Below are positions 8,790 through 16,006 of a stretch of 19,862 nucleotides of DNA, one piece after another. The stretch covers positions 1 to 19,862 of the forward strand of contig CAYYJN010000035.1 in assembly GCA_964472275.1 (NCBI GenBank). Reading direction: 5' to 3'. Position 1 is the stretch's first letter, and every line of letters begins with the position of its first letter. The position numbers and the translations under genes are program-made. Below the pieces are notes generated by a model. That model was given only the letters and a program-made list of their open reading frames with translations. It had not been told where the DNA came from and ran no database searches. Origin of the DNA: JAFDVN01 sp964472275 (GTDB lineage Bacteria; Acidobacteriota; Holophagae; Holophagales; Holophagaceae).

Positions 8790-9164
8790 ATGTCTAAAGA
8801 CCGCCGCCTGGGCGCCTACATGATCGGCGTCGTGAGCACGCGCTACGAGGTGCACCCGCAGACGCTGCGCCTCTACGAGCGCGAAGGCCTGCTCAAGCCT
8901 TCGCGCACCGAAGGCAAGACGCGCCTCTACAGCGACGAGGACCTGGAGCGCCTGGAGTTCATCCTCAACCTCACCCGCGACCTCGGCGTGAACCTCGCCG
9001 GCGTCGAAGTGGTGCTCAACCTCCGCGAGCGCCTGGGGCAGATCCAGGACGAGATGGAGCGCCTCGCCGCCATCCTCGAATCCCACGGCCTCGGCGACCA
9101 AGCCGCCCCCAGCCGCGGCCTCGTGAAGCTCACGCCGCAGGGATTGAGGAAGCGCGAGCCTTAG
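8790..9164 (+). CDS. hspR: HspR-type MerR-family heat-shock repressor
   Basis: A 124-residue MerR-family regulator. The winged helix-turn-helix spans roughly 10-75 (MIGVVSTRYEVHPQTLRLYEREGL, then TRLYSDEDLERLEFI), followed by an alpha-helical dimerisation segment (about 75-98) and a short tail. There are no metal-binding cysteines, which fits HspR rather than metal-sensing MerR proteins. In Streptomyces and Helicobacter, HspR represses chaperone operons by binding inverted repeats and uses DnaK as co-repressor. Its place after dnaK-dnaJ is the main support for this call, together with the HspR-like YMIGVVS...HPQTLRLYEREG segment. The ATG at 8790 has GGAGG seven bases upstream. Its stop overlaps the convergent DUF2442 gene stop at TTAG (9161-9164). 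Confidence 0.88.
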   Translation: MSKDRRLGAYMIGVVSTRYEVHPQTLRLYEREGLLKPSRTEGKTRLYSDEDLERLEFILNLTRDLGVNLAGVEVVLNLRERLGQIQDEMERLAAILESHGLGDQAAPSRGLVKLTPQGLRKREP

Positions 9165-9403
9165 GGCTCGAGCGGCTGGAGGCCCGCCAGCAGCGTCTCC
9201 GGCGCGATGTCCTGCTCGTTCGGCCAGGTGAGCGCGCCCAGCACGATGCCGACCTGCTTGAAATAGGCGGGATCCTTCAGTTCGCGGAAGACCCCGTGAT
9301 CCAGGTAGGGCGTCACATCGAAGAGTCCTTCGCGGCCATCCGCGAGCTCCACGCGGAGCCGGTGGCCTTCGAGCGGATGGACGGCTTTCACATCCCAGTG
9401 CAT
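9161..9403 (-). CDS. DUF2442 domain protein
   Basis: An 80-residue protein that looks like a compact DUF2442 domain: WDVKAVHPLEGHRLRVELADGREGLFDVTPYL, then FRELKDPAYFKQV and LTWPNEQDIAPETLL. The WPNEQDIAPETL ending is characteristic of this family. DUF2442 proteins often pair with DUF4160 partners in putative toxin-antitoxin-like pairs, but no DUF4160 gene is adjacent here. The function is unknown. The ATG at 9403 has GAGG five bases upstream, overlapping the stop of the preceding lprI-like gene (7-base gap), so the two are likely co-transcribed. Its stop overlaps that of hspR by four bases, tail to tail. Confidence 0.8.
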   Translation of the reverse strand: MHWDVKAVHPLEGHRLRVELADGREGLFDVTPYLDHGVFRELKDPAYFKQVGIVLGALTWPNEQDIAPETLLAGLQPLEP

Positions 9404-9410
9404 GGCGGCC

Positions 9411-9806
9411 TCAGTGCCCGAAGTCCGACTCCAAAACCTCCTTCAACTCTTTGATCCGATTGCGAGTCATTTGAACCAAGCAATTTGTTCGGATGAGCGG
9501 CTGGATGCTGCCACCTTCATACAGCGAAGCTTCGAAATCAGCATGAGAATCGCGATAGGCCAGCCATTTTCTTTCAACGACCCGAAGTTTGTCCTTCCCA
9601 TGCTGATCGAGCTGGGCCATCAGTTGGGAGAAGATAGCGTTCAATTCCGCGTTGGCGACTTTCAGATCTTTCGCCGCTTGGTCGACCATGCCAGCAGTGG
9701 TCTCGGCATATGGAAGCTGTCTGCTCTGATGAGAGGATTGCGACCATACGCAGGTTGGCCAAGTCGTAAGAATGAATAGCGCTATCACGCCTCCTTTGTT
9801 GTTCAC
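9411..9806 (-). CDS. Secreted LprI/DUF1311-like protein
   Basis: 131 residues with a signal peptide: MNNKGG, hydrophobic VIALFILTTW, a probable cleavage site near 22-24. The mature part matches the lysozyme-inhibitor LprI N-terminal (DUF1311) family. ANAELNAIFSQLMAQL (51-66), KWLAYRDSHADFEA (80-93) and a Cys-containing CLVQMTRNRIKEL (109-121) fit the family pattern. Several family cysteines are missing (Tyr33, Val41 and Ala89 sit where Cys is usual), so the disulfides may not form. Inhibition of lysozyme is a family idea, not shown. The GTG at 9806 has a strong GGAGGAG. The DNA is clearly AT-richer than its neighbours, suggesting transfer. The DUF2442 gene follows. Confidence 0.72.
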   Translation of the reverse strand: MNNKGGVIALFILTTWPTCVWSQSSHQSRQLPYAETTAGMVDQAAKDLKVANAELNAIFSQLMAQLDQHGKDKLRVVERKWLAYRDSHADFEASLYEGGSIQPLIRTNCLVQMTRNRIKELKEVLESDFGH

Positions 9807-9860
9807 GGCACTCCTCCCACCGATACCCTACCCGCATATGCCCGAGGGACAACAAACCCG

Positions 9861-9878
9861 CGAAGAGGACACTCTTCG
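9861..9878. repeat. Small perfect hairpin upstream of the lprI-like gene
   Basis: CGAAGAG (9861-9867) and CTCTTCG (9872-9878) form a 7-bp stem with a 4-base loop. It lies about 55 bases upstream of the lprI-like GTG, probably in its leader. No T run follows, so I do not call it a terminator. Confidence 0.45.
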
Positions 9879-9918
9879 TCGCTTCTAGAACCCAAGCACC
9901 GAAAGCTGCGTAGACAGG

Positions 9919-9959
9919 GTCAAGGAAACTGGCGGGTCCAGGACATGGCGGTCCTTGAC
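9919..9959. promoter_or_regulatory. Inverted repeat carrying divergent -35-like boxes
   Basis: GTCAAGGA (9919-9926) and its exact complement TCCTTGAC (9952-9959) are separated by 25 bases, between the divergent lprI-like and sigma-factor genes. Each arm forms a -35-like hexamer facing outward: TTGACA (9955-9960) on plus and TTGACC (9923-9918) on minus. Neither has a clear -10 at 16-18 bases, so an operator role is more likely than a promoter role, if it is functional at all. Confidence 0.4.
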
Positions 9960-9998
9960 ACCTCTTCATCGTGCCCAGCGCCAGAGATCCGGTCTGCC

Positions 9999-10008
9999 TT
10001 GCTATCCT
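9999..10008 (+). promoter_or_regulatory. Possible extended -10 promoter of the sigma-factor gene
   Basis: TGCTATCCT matches the extended -10 form TGnTAnnnT, with TATCCT at 10003-10008. Transcription would begin near 10015, upstream of the TTG at 10031 but inside the longer GTG-initiated frame. No -35 box is seen. It is one reason to prefer the shorter start. Confidence 0.35.
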
Positions 10009-10030
10009 GTCCCTTCGCCCCGGTGATTCC

Positions 10031-10894
10031 TTGGTTTTCCGCCACCTCGAAGAGCGCGCGCTCGACAAGTACTTCGACTCCATCCGCCACCTGCCTCTGC
10101 TGAAGCCGGAGGAGGAGCGGATCAACGGGCGGCTGTGGCGCAACGACCGGAACCCGGAGGGCCTGCGCAAGCTGGTGGAGGGCAACCTCCGCTTCGTGGT
10201 GAAGGAGGCCCGCAAGTTCGAGGGCATGGGCCTGGACCTGCTGGACCTCATCTCGGAAGGCAACCTCGGTCTCATCGAGGCGGCCAAGCGCTTCGACCCG
10301 GAGCGGGAGAACAAGTTCCTCACCTACGCGTCCTGGTGGGTGCGCCAGGCGATCTTCCACGCCCTCGCCGAGCACGGCTCGAAGATCAAGCTGCCCCAGA
10401 AGGTGGCGGGGCACATGGTGAAGCTCAACAAGATTGCCCAGCATCTCACCCAGGATCTGGGCCGCGCGCCCTCCCTGCAGGAGCTGGCCGCGGCCGCGGG
10501 CTTCAGTGAGGAGGAGGTGGATCGCCTCCAGCGCCTGCAGCAGACGACGAGCACCATCAGCACCGAGCAGGGCCTGGGCGACACCGATCTCACCGTCGGC
10601 GACAGCCTGGAGCAGGAGGTCGAGCCCTCCGCCCTCCAGGCGCTGGATCACGAGGCCTTCCACGAGCAGATGGAGATGAGCCTCGGATCGCTCAACGACA
10701 AGGAGCGCCGCATCCTGGAGTTGCACTTCGGCCTGCACGGCGCGGACCCGATGACGCTGGAGCAGATCGGCAAAAGCTTCGACCCGCCCATCTCCCGCGA
10801 GCGCGTGCGCCAACTGGAGGAGCGCGCCTTCGCCAAGATCCGCGACCGCCGCCGCTCCACCCTCGAAGGCTTCCTCCACGGGGAGCTGAATTGA
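10031..10894 (+). CDS. RpoD/SigA-family RNA polymerase sigma factor
   Basis: Directs RNA polymerase to promoters. From the TTG at 10031 it has 287 residues. Region 2 holds NLRFVVKEARKFEG, DLISEGNLGLIEAAKRFDP and the -10-binding FLTYASWWVRQAI (about 52-108). Region 3 includes APSLQELAAAAGFSEEEV (146-163). Region 4 has LNDKERRILELHFGL and the -35-binding helix ISRERVRQLEERAFAKI (221-270). It lacks a long region 1.1, so it looks like a group 2 (RpoS/SigB-like accessory) factor rather than the housekeeping sigma. The same frame extends to a GTG at 9971 (307 residues), but those extra residues are atypical and lack a ribosome-binding site; GGTGA precedes the TTG. The stop overlaps the following ATPase start (TTGA). 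Confidence 0.9.
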   Translation: MVFRHLEERALDKYFDSIRHLPLLKPEEERINGRLWRNDRNPEGLRKLVEGNLRFVVKEARKFEGMGLDLLDLISEGNLGLIEAAKRFDPERENKFLTYASWWVRQAIFHALAEHGSKIKLPQKVAGHMVKLNKIAQHLTQDLGRAPSLQELAAAAGFSEEEVDRLQRLQQTTSTISTEQGLGDTDLTVGDSLEQEVEPSALQALDHEAFHEQMEMSLGSLNDKERRILELHFGLHGADPMTLEQIGKSFDPPISRERVRQLEERAFAKIRDRRRSTLEGFLHGELN

Positions 10895-11766
10895 GCCCCC
10901 GCCCCGACTGCCCGCGCTGCCAAGGCCGCGGCGTGATCCTGAACAAGGATCCGCTCAAGCCCGCGCGGCTCTGCGATTGCGATGGTCCGAGCGGCGAAGC
11001 GTCCGAACTGCCATCCCGCTACCGCGAGGCGTCCTTCCCCACCTTCTGGCGGTGGTGGCGGGACTGGGAAGGCAACCAGAAGCGGAACCGCCTCGTCATG
11101 GATCGCCTGCCCGAGTTGGAATCGCTTCTCGCCGCCGACCCGGCGAAGGTGGGCGAACTGCCCCAGCGCGAGCGCCTGGAGCGCTTCGTCCATCAGGCGA
11201 AGGCCAACATCCAGCACGGCCTCAAGGCGCTCGGGGGGGAGGAGTTCCAGGCCTGGGCGACGAAGGGCAAGCACCGCTTCAAGGGCGGCTGGGAAGTGTG
11301 GTGGATCCAAGGTCCACCCCAAAGCGGAAAAACCTCGCTCGCCTGCGCGGGCCTTCGCGCGCTTTCGGAGCGCGAAGGCCGCGCCGGGCGCTTCGTCTCG
11401 GTGCGCACCCTTTCGCAGCAGATCAAGAACGCCTATTACGATCAGCGGGGCTGGCAGAACGCGGACTTCGTCAGCGTGCGCGACCTCATCGAGCCCTTGA
11501 AGGGCCTGCCCGTGTTGGTGCTGGACGAGATGGACTGCCTGGATGGGGATGGCCGCGTCGGCGCGGCGATGGCCGAATTACTCACCCACCGCTATCACGA
11601 AAATCTGCCGACGATCATCACCGCGAACCTCGGGCCTCAGGCGCTCGAGCAGCGCGAGGGCTCGCCCTTCGCGCGGCTCAACGACGACAGCCTCCTGCGC
11701 CGCCTCGGCGCGGCGGAGCGCGTGGAGATGATCCCCGCCCTCGCCTGGTGGGTGGAACGACTGTGA
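10891..11766 (+). CDS. DnaC/DnaI-like AAA+ ATPase with N-terminal cysteine cluster
   Basis: 291 residues. The N-terminus has CPRCQGRG (7-14) and CDC (28-30), a probable zinc or metal knuckle like that of helicase-loader and IstB-like proteins. A charged helical region follows, then the AAA+ core: Walker A GPPQSGKTS (141-149), Walker B VLVLDEMD (208-215), sensor-1 TIITANL (241-247) and a possible arginine finger in DDSLLRRL (265-272). The pattern resembles DnaC/DnaI loaders that place the replicative helicase, but no DnaB, DnaA or transposase gene is nearby, so the partner is unknown. The TTG start overlaps the sigma-factor stop (10891-10894), indicating translational coupling. Heptad repeats follow the stop. 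Confidence 0.82.
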   Translation: MSPRPDCPRCQGRGVILNKDPLKPARLCDCDGPSGEASELPSRYREASFPTFWRWWRDWEGNQKRNRLVMDRLPELESLLAADPAKVGELPQRERLERFVHQAKANIQHGLKALGGEEFQAWATKGKHRFKGGWEVWWIQGPPQSGKTSLACAGLRALSEREGRAGRFVSVRTLSQQIKNAYYDQRGWQNADFVSVRDLIEPLKGLPVLVLDEMDCLDGDGRVGAAMAELLTHRYHENLPTIITANLGPQALEQREGSPFARLNDDSLLRRLGAAERVEMIPALAWWVERL

Positions 11767-11767
11767 C

Positions 11768-11795
11768 GGACCTCGGACCTCGGGCCTCGGGCCAC
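11768..11795 (+). repeat. Heptad repeat tract before the exporter gene (copy 3)
   Basis: Four 7-base units, GGACCTC, GGACCTC, GGGCCTC and GGGCCAC, follow the ATPase stop directly and run into the exporter start. They match the units near 7480 and 8695. No complementary right arm is present, so this copy has only one half of the hairpin. Confidence 0.75.
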
Positions 11796-11806
11796 GGGTG
11801 GGGCGC

Positions 11807-14308
11807 GTGAAGCGCATGCTCCGAGCGCTGCTGCGCCTCCATCTGACGCGGCCCTGGGCGCTGCTGGCGCCTGCGCTCATCGTCGCCGCGTTCCTCGCCG
11901 TCGGCGCGACCCGCGTGGAGCGGCAACTCGATCTCATGAGCCTGTTGCCGAAGAATGACGCGGCGGTGAAGGCGAATCTGGAAGCGGGCGTGGGCCAGCA
12001 GGAGCTGATCTGGCTTGTGGCGGAAGGCGACGGCTCGAACCTCGACGCGCGGGAGGCCTGGGCCGAAGGGCTCATGGACAAGCTGCTCACCGGCTCTGGA
12101 CTCGCGCTCAACGGGCTCTCCGCCGAAGGCCGCTTGAGCGATCCGGTCTTCGTGCCCTCCGCGAAGGGCGTCTCGCCCTGGCCCGCGCTGCTGGCCGCCG
12201 GAGCCGCGCCCGACGGGGACGCGGGCGTGGACCGCCTGCTCACGGAAACGCTCTACGCCCTCGCGCCCGCGTGGCTGGGGAACCGCCTCGCGCCCCTCCA
12301 GGATCCCGCGGTGCTGAAGGCCCGTTTCGCGGCGTCCGCCAAGGATCTGGCTTCCCTCGATCCGGTAAAGGCCAATCTCGCACGGCTCGACCCCTTGAGG
12401 CTGCGTGGCCTCGCGCCCGACGGCGCGGAAGGCTTCGGCCAGGCCGCCGACGCGGCGAAGCGCTTCTCCCTCAAACTCAAGACCGGCTATCTGGAAAGCA
12501 AGGACGGCCATTTCGTCCTGGTGCCGCTGGTGGCGGGCTTCCCCACCACCGACACGAAGGCGACGACGCGAGTGCTGGCGTGGCTGGGCCATGGGGCGGA
12601 AGGGCCGCTGCCTGCCCACGCCTCGCTCAAGGCCGTCGAGGCCGCCTGCGCGCCGAACGCGGATCGCGCCTTCCCCATCCAGGCGACGGGCGCTCACGCG
12701 GTGACCGCCTGGGAATCCGCGCGGCTCACCCGCGAAGTGCTCATCAGCCTCGGCCTCAGCTTCCTTCTCATCGGCCTCGTCTACTTCATCGGCTTCCGCA
12801 CCTTCGCGGGCTACGGCTTCGTGATGGCGCCGCTGCTTCTCGGCATGCTCTGCGCGCTGGGGCTCACGGGCTGGACGCTCGGCCGCCTCAACCTCATGGC
12901 CGCGGGCTTCGGCGCGGTGCTGCTCGGCGTCGGCGACGATGTGGGCATCCTCCTCTTCAGCCGCTACCGAGACGAGCGCCAGCGGGGCCGCTCCAAGGCG
13001 CGCGCGCTGCGCGAAGCCCTGATGAGCACCGGCCCCGGCGTGATCGCGGGAAGCGTGACGACGGCGCTGGCCTTCCTCGCGCTCGCCATCGCGCCCTTCC
13101 CCGGCATCCGCGACCTGGGCCTCACGACGGGCCTGGGCCTGCTCTGTTGCCTCATCGCCACCTTCCTCTTCATGCCCGCGTTGCTGTTGCGCTTCGACCA
13201 TGGCCGTGGCGCCTTCGCGCCCAAGGCGCGGAAGGAAATCGCCGCCGCGCCGCTCAAACGCTGGAAGCCCATCGCCGCGGTCCTGCTTCTGGTCTTCGCG
13301 ATACTCGGCGCGCCGAAAACGCGGTGGGAAGAAGACCTGCGCAAATTCCGCATGGCGGACAATCCCGCGCTCGCGTTGCAGGAGCGACTCCAAGGCGTGT
13401 TGGGCGCGAGCCTCCGGCCCTTGGCCTTGGAGATTCCTCTTGGTGATCCGGACCGTCTTCCCCTGCGCTGGAACAAGCTCGCGCCGCTGCTCCGCGCGGA
13501 AGGCGTGCCCGCGCCGGATTGGCAGGCGCCGGACGACCGCCTCCGCGCCGTGCTCAGCTCCGACACCTGGCGTCAGCAGGCGCTCAGCCTCGCCAGCGCC
13601 GAAGGCCTCGATCCCGTCGCGCTGGAAGGCCCGCTCCGCACCCTCGGCGAAGCGGCACGGGACCCCAAGGTTCCCGTCGAGGCCCTGCTCGCGCTCCTGC
13701 CGCGTCCGGCCTCGCGCGCGACCCACGCCGCGGCGCTCACGCTGCCGCTGCGATTGGATGAGGCGGCCCAGGATCGGCTTTCCGCGCGGCTCGAAGGCAC
13801 CGGCGCGCGGCTCGTCGGCACCCGGCCCCTGCTGCAAGTGGTGAAAGCCATCGCCAAGGATTCCATCCAGCAGGCGGTGCTGCTCTCCCTCGCGGCGGTG
13901 CTGCTCATCCTCGCGCTCTTCGGCCGCTCCTGGCGCTTCGCCGCGCTCGCGCTCGCGCCGCTGCTGGCGAGCCAGGCGGGCGTCTTCGGCGCGCTGGGCT
14001 GGACGGGCGAGCCCCTCACCTTCCTCAGCCTCACCGCCATTCCCATCGCCCTCGGCGTGAGCGTGGACACCGCCTTCAACCTGCTGCACCGCGCCCGCCA
14101 CGAGGCCGACGCCGCCGCGCGCGTCGCCCGCGTGAACGCCGTCTGCGCGGGCACGACCCTCGCGGGCTTCGGCGGCCTCGCCTTCTCCAGCTACCGCGCC
14201 CTCTGCGGCGTCGGCATCGCCTGCCTCGGCGGCGTCGCGCTGGCGCTCCTGCTCACCCAGTGGCTGCTGCCCGCGTTGCTGGAGAAGTGGCGCCTCCAAA
14301 AGCGCTAG
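11807..14308 (+). CDS. RND/MMPL superfamily exporter (12 predicted membrane segments)
   Basis: Inner-membrane proton-driven exporter of the MMPL/HpnN-like branch. About 833 residues in two similar halves. An N-terminal membrane helix (ALLAPALIVAAFLAVGA) is followed by a periplasmic domain beginning LDLMSLLPKND. A five-helix block then carries GVGDDVGILLFSRYRDE (about 374-390), and a second periplasmic domain and helix block carry GVSVDTAFNLLHRARHE (about 750-766). The paired Asp residues in these helices are the likely proton-relay sites. The substrate cannot be read from the sequence; lipid or hopanoid transport is a family possibility, and no hopanoid genes are adjacent. The start is uncertain among GTG 11798, GTG 11807 and ATG 11816. 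I prefer 11807 for its GGTGGGG upstream. Confidence 0.9.
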   Translation: MKRMLRALLRLHLTRPWALLAPALIVAAFLAVGATRVERQLDLMSLLPKNDAAVKANLEAGVGQQELIWLVAEGDGSNLDAREAWAEGLMDKLLTGSGLALNGLSAEGRLSDPVFVPSAKGVSPWPALLAAGAAPDGDAGVDRLLTETLYALAPAWLGNRLAPLQDPAVLKARFAASAKDLASLDPVKANLARLDPLRLRGLAPDGAEGFGQAADAAKRFSLKLKTGYLESKDGHFVLVPLVAGFPTTDTKATTRVLAWLGHGAEGPLPAHASLKAVEAACAPNADRAFPIQATGAHAVTAWESARLTREVLISLGLSFLLIGLVYFIGFRTFAGYGFVMAPLLLGMLCALGLTGWTLGRLNLMAAGFGAVLLGVGDDVGILLFSRYRDERQRGRSKARALREALMSTGPGVIAGSVTTALAFLALAIAPFPGIRDLGLTTGLGLLCCLIATFLFMPALLLRFDHGRGAFAPKARKEIAAAPLKRWKPIAAVLLLVFAILGAPKTRWEEDLRKFRMADNPALALQERLQGVLGASLRPLALEIPLGDPDRLPLRWNKLAPLLRAEGVPAPDWQAPDDRLRAVLSSDTWRQQALSLASAEGLDPVALEGPLRTLGEAARDPKVPVEALLALLPRPASRATHAAALTLPLRLDEAAQDRLSARLEGTGARLVGTRPLLQVVKAIAKDSIQQAVLLSLAAVLLILALFGRSWRFAALALAPLLASQAGVFGALGWTGEPLTFLSLTAIPIALGVSVDTAFNLLHRARHEADAAARVARVNAVCAGTTLAGFGGLAFSSYRALCGVGIACLGGVALALLLTQWLLPALLEKWRLQKR

Positions 14309-14326
14309 ACTGGGGTTGGAGTGGTC

Positions 14327-14614
14327 ATGGGACGCGCCGAAGTGTTGGACACGCTAAGAGCCCACCGCGAGGAGTTGCGGACCCTCGGAGCCCGCGCCCT
14401 GCTTCTTTTTGGTTCCACGGCCCGTGACGAAGCGGGACCCATGAGTGATGTGGACCTGCTGGTGGAGCTGGAGCATCCCAGCTTTGACGCCTTCATGGAC
14501 CTCAAGCTTCGCCTGGAGGAGCTCTTGGGCCGGCCCGTGGACCTTGTCACGGAACGCGGACTCAAAGCCGCCATTCGACCCGAAGTGAAGCGGGAAGCCA
14601 TCCGTGTCGCGTGA
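14327..14614 (+). CDS. mntA: MntA-type nucleotidyltransferase antitoxin
   Basis: A 95-residue minimal nucleotidyltransferase. The signature GS at 29-30 followed by DVD at 41-43 (FGSTARDEAGPMSDVDLLVEL) is the GSx10DxD motif of MNT-domain proteins. In the type VII toxin-antitoxin system, MntA transfers AMP groups onto a tyrosine of HepT and inactivates it. The neighbouring HepT-like gene overlaps it by 11 bases, which strongly supports this role. The ATG at 14327 has GGAG five bases upstream; a GTG six bases earlier is less likely. The cassette starts 18 bases after the exporter gene. Confidence 0.92.
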   Translation: MGRAEVLDTLRAHREELRTLGARALLLFGSTARDEAGPMSDVDLLVELEHPSFDAFMDLKLRLEELLGRPVDLVTERGLKAAIRPEVKREAIRVA

Positions 14615-14942
14615 CCCGAGGCTTTTCCTGCGGGATATCCTCGACTGTTGCGCCAAGGTCCAAGGCTATTCGCGAGGTATGACTTTCGACGAATTCATTG
14701 CGGATGGCCGCACCTATGACGCCGTGCTGAGGAATCTCGAATTGATCGGGGAAGCCGCGAAGCGGGTCCCCGATGATGTTCGGGACCTTCACCCCCAAGT
14801 CGAGTGGCGAAAAATCGCGGGTTTGCGCGATGTGTTGGCCCATGCCTATTTCGGCGTGGATGATGAAGTGCTCTGGGATCTCATCCAAGCGAAAGTTCCT
14901 CAACTCGAAACTCAAATCCGCGCCGCGCTTGGCGTTCCGTGA
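14604..14942 (+). CDS. hepT: HepT-like ribonuclease toxin (DUF86/HEPN)
   Basis: A 112-residue HEPN-domain protein with the catalytic motif R-x4-H-x-Y at Arg75, His80 and Tyr82 (LRDVLAHAYFG). This is the RNase active site, and its Tyr is the one modified by MntA in studied systems. LRNLELIGEAAKRVPDD (42-58) is typical of the family. The motif is intact, so the toxin is probably active. The GTG at 14604 overlaps the end of mntA by 11 bases. Its own stop overlaps the start of the methyltransferase gene (GTGA, 14939-14942), an unusual link between a toxin and a downstream gene. Confidence 0.92.
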   Translation: MSRDPRLFLRDILDCCAKVQGYSRGMTFDEFIADGRTYDAVLRNLELIGEAAKRVPDDVRDLHPQVEWRKIAGLRDVLAHAYFGVDDEVLWDLIQAKVPQLETQIRAALGVP

Positions 14943-16006
14943 ATCCGCTCGCCGCCCATGTTCGGGCTTGCCTCGCTGAAGGCGCCCTGTCCGCCGCCGA
15001 AGTCATGGCGCTCGCACTCTACGATCCGGAGCACGGCTACTACCGGCGCTCTGAAGGGCCGTGGGGCTTCGAGGGCAAGGACTACTACACGGCCCTCGAC
15101 CTCGGGTCGCTGTTGGGACAGACGCTGGCGCTGCGGCTGGAAGCGGCCTGGGAGCGCCTGGGGCGTCCGGCCGAATTCACGGTGCTGGAGCCCGGCGCGG
15201 GGCGGGGCTGGTTGGGGCGGGATCTGCTCGCGTCGGCCTCCGGCGCCTTCGCGGAGGCGCTGCGCTATGTCCATCGCGACGACAACCCGGCCGCGCGACG
15301 GCACGCGGAGGAGGCGCTCGCGCCCTGGCTCGCTTCGGGCCGCGCCCGCTTCCTTTCCGAGCGCGATGTCATTCCACCCTTCACCGGCGCGGTGCTGAGC
15401 AACGAGCTCTTCGACGCGCTGCCCGCCCAGCCCTGGAAGTGGGATGGCGAACGGTGGGTGAAAGAAGTCCTCACCGCGAATGGTCCGGAATGGCATGCTT
15501 CGGACGAACGCGAACCGCAGGCCTGGTTCGAATCCGTGATGACCGCGAAGGGCGAGACGCTCGAAGCGAGCGATGGCAGCGTGTGGTGCGAGGCTTTGCC
15601 CGGCGTCGTCGCGTCCCTCACGGGCGCGCTGAGACGCGGCCTCTTCCTCGCCATTGATTACGGCGACAGCGCCGAACGCCTGCTCGCCAAGGGTTCCGAC
15701 CTCCGCCGCTTCAAGGATCATCAGGTGGACGGCAAGTGGTGGGAGGACCTGGGCGAAAGCGACCTCACCGCCGATGTGGACTTCACGCGCCTGCAAGCCT
15801 TGCTCGAAGGCACGGACCTTGGCGAGGCGAGTCATCAGGAGCTTTCAAAGTGGACCCGCGCCCACGCGCCGCTCATGCGGTGGGAGGCGGAGTGGCAGGA
15901 GCTGCCCGCCGCCGACCGCATGAAGCGCATGGAGAACCTGCTCCAGCTCACCTTGCCCGGCCTCATGGGCGCGCGTTTCCGCGTGCTGGAGGCGTGGCGC
16001 GATTAG
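14939..16006 (+). CDS. MidA/NDUFAF7-like class I SAM-dependent methyltransferase
   Basis: 355 residues of the COG1565/MidA family. The N-terminus ALYDPEHGYYRR (26-37) and DYYTALDLGSLLGQTLA (48-64) are family hallmarks. The SAM-binding loop is LEPGAGRGWLGRDLL (83-97). SNELFDALP (154-162), AIDYGD (238-243) and DLTADVDFTRL (275-285) complete the pattern. The eukaryotic homologue NDUFAF7 methylates an arginine of complex I subunit NDUFS2; the bacterial target is not established. The GTG start overlaps the hepT stop by four bases, so translation is likely coupled. The stop overlaps the convergent DUF3592 gene at TTAG. Confidence 0.92.
   Translation: MNPLAAHVRACLAEGALSAAEVMALALYDPEHGYYRRSEGPWGFEGKDYYTALDLGSLLGQTLALRLEAAWERLGRPAEFTVLEPGAGRGWLGRDLLASASGAFAEALRYVHRDDNPAARRHAEEALAPWLASGRARFLSERDVIPPFTGAVLSNELFDALPAQPWKWDGERWVKEVLTANGPEWHASDEREPQAWFESVMTAKGETLEASDGSVWCEALPGVVASLTGALRRGLFLAIDYGDSAERLLAKGSDLRRFKDHQVDGKWWEDLGESDLTADVDFTRLQALLEGTDLGEASHQELSKWTRAHAPLMRWEAEWQELPAADRMKRMENLLQLTLPGLMGARFRVLEAWRD

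Noticed and set aside
9971..10030. Longer sigma factor starting at GTG 9971
   Set aside because: No ribosome-binding site precedes it, the extra 20 residues do not resemble sigma factors, and a likely -10 box lies inside it.
7479..11795. CRISPR array
   Set aside because: The heptad units are tandem without spacers, and the three sites are kilobases apart between genes.
11678..14299. An 873-codon open frame on the minus strand opposite the exporter gene
   Set aside because: It is a composition artefact of GC-rich codon bias: rich in Arg, Glu and Gly, with no recognisable domain or ribosome-binding site, and fully antisense to a clear RND protein.
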